Part shown: positions 63,642 to 64,000 of the stretch, piece by piece
Position numbering within the stretch: position 1 is the first letter of the stretch
How the letters are laid out: each line of letters starts with the position of its first letter
Notes under the pieces: model-generated
What the model saw: the letters and a program-made list of their open reading frames with translations, nothing else
The model's database searches: none
Told to the model about the DNA's origin: nothing
Made by a program: the position numbers and the translations under genes
Assembly: GCF_030268225.1 (NCBI RefSeq)
Contig: NZ_BSQG01000003.1
Coordinates: 406,991-470,990, forward strand
Reading direction: 5' to 3'
DNA: 64,000 nucleotides
From: Nocardiopsis ansamitocini
GTDB taxonomy: Bacteria; Actinomycetota; Actinomycetes; Streptosporangiales; Streptosporangiaceae

Positions 63642-64000
63642 ATGGGGCTATTCGGGCGCAAAGCCGCCGATAAGACGCAAGACGCGCTCGTTCGTACCCT
63701 CGTCGACGGACGCTGTTGGAACGACCCTGCTCTGGATGCCGGGGTCGACGCGGTCGAGGAAGGCCATCTGACCGCCGGCCTGACCCTGCTCAAAGAGTCA
63801 CGGACCGACCCCGAGCTGCGGTCGCTCTATGTGGAGGCCCTCGGCAACGCCGCCATCGGACGCAGTGGTCAGGTACACGGCCTCCTGACGGAGGACACCG
63901 CTCGTGAGGACGCCGCCGACATCCTGTTGTGGCTGGGACGCACGCTGATCGACGAGGCATGGGAGATCCGTGGTGCGGGGAGCGCGGACACGGTCGGAGC
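63642..64000 (+). CDS. Hypothetical protein, 5' part (3' end outside window)
   Basis: From ATG 63642 the frame is open to the window edge, giving 119 residues. It begins MGLFGRKAADKTQDALVRTL and continues with DAVEEGHLTAGLTLLKESR, LRSLYVEALGNAAIG and AADILLWLGRTLIDEAWEIRG. It looks like a soluble, helical actinobacterial protein with repeat-like helices, perhaps TPR-related. A TAGTCT -10-like box lies nine bases upstream. Function unknown. Confidence 0.75.
   Translation, partial: MGLFGRKAADKTQDALVRTLVDGRCWNDPALDAGVDAVEEGHLTAGLTLLKESRTDPELRSLYVEALGNAAIGRSGQVHGLLTEDTAREDAADILLWLGRTLIDEAWEIRGAGSADTVG

Overview
The window is high-GC actinobacterial chromosome. Codons end mostly in G or C, GTG starts are common, and the gene set is typical of Actinobacteria: SigA with a long Lys/Ala-rich and acidic N-terminus, the lexA / LysM / nrdR / nrdJ block, paired DUF427 domains, DUF3558-like lipoprotein-type proteins and 10-methyl fatty acid genes. 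A Nocardiopsaceae-type organism (Thermobifida/Nocardiopsis relatives) would fit, but that is inference. It is mostly core and ordinary accessory chromosome. I see no transposase, integrase, phage genes or cas genes.

Layout. 1-5917 holds sugar functions: the 3' end of a sugar isomerase/epimerase, a secreted PQQ-type sugar dehydrogenase with PKD and CBM6-like domains, a secreted beta-helix-like protein and a ROK regulator. 5971-8969 holds an M48 metalloprotease divergent from nadD, rsfS and a histidine phosphatase. 9049-9418 carries two tandemly duplicated tRNA-Ala(GGC) genes, followed by a structured non-coding stretch, a DUF427 pair and a DinG helicase. 12976-17842 has an AI-2E-type membrane protein, a glutamate racemase-like gene and unknowns. 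18084-21356 is a probable tms operon for 10-methyl branched fatty acids, closed by a strong terminator and followed by a CYP124-like P450. 22847-26989 is a sugar ABC transporter translationally coupled to an intracellular GH3 beta-N-acetylglucosaminidase. 27081-30233 has two small zinc-ribbon proteins, TspO, an acyl-CoA synthetase and a lipoprotein.

31147-36320 carries leuS and three tandem membrane-anchored DUF3558-like proteins, the last with an 87-bp coding tandem repeat. 36431-43033 is the SOS/nucleotide block: lexA divergent from a LysM (ChiZ/YneA-type) gene with two LexA boxes between them, then nrdR-nrdJ behind two NrdR boxes. 43441-49466 has an AGCS amino-acid symporter, a two-CBS-domain protein and two adjacent SPFH (band-7) membrane proteins. 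49549-58378 includes a hydrolase, membrane proteins, rnhB, a membrane-anchored tandem CbxX AAA+ ATPase, a sugar-phosphate nucleotidyltransferase and unknowns. 59127-63216 has a PAS-PAS-GAF-SpoIIE phosphatase and then the principal sigma factor. The last gene is cut by the window edge.

The most unusual signal is in the leader of the sigma factor gene (61212-61554): two isolated, same-strand copies of a type I-E-like CRISPR repeat, plus two other hairpins, with no cas genes. Other points of interest are the tms/CYP124 neighbourhood, the paired SPFH proteins, several apparently leaderless genes, a possible frameshifted membrane gene before rnhB, and palindrome-rich non-coding stretches near 9631, 30645 and 45777.
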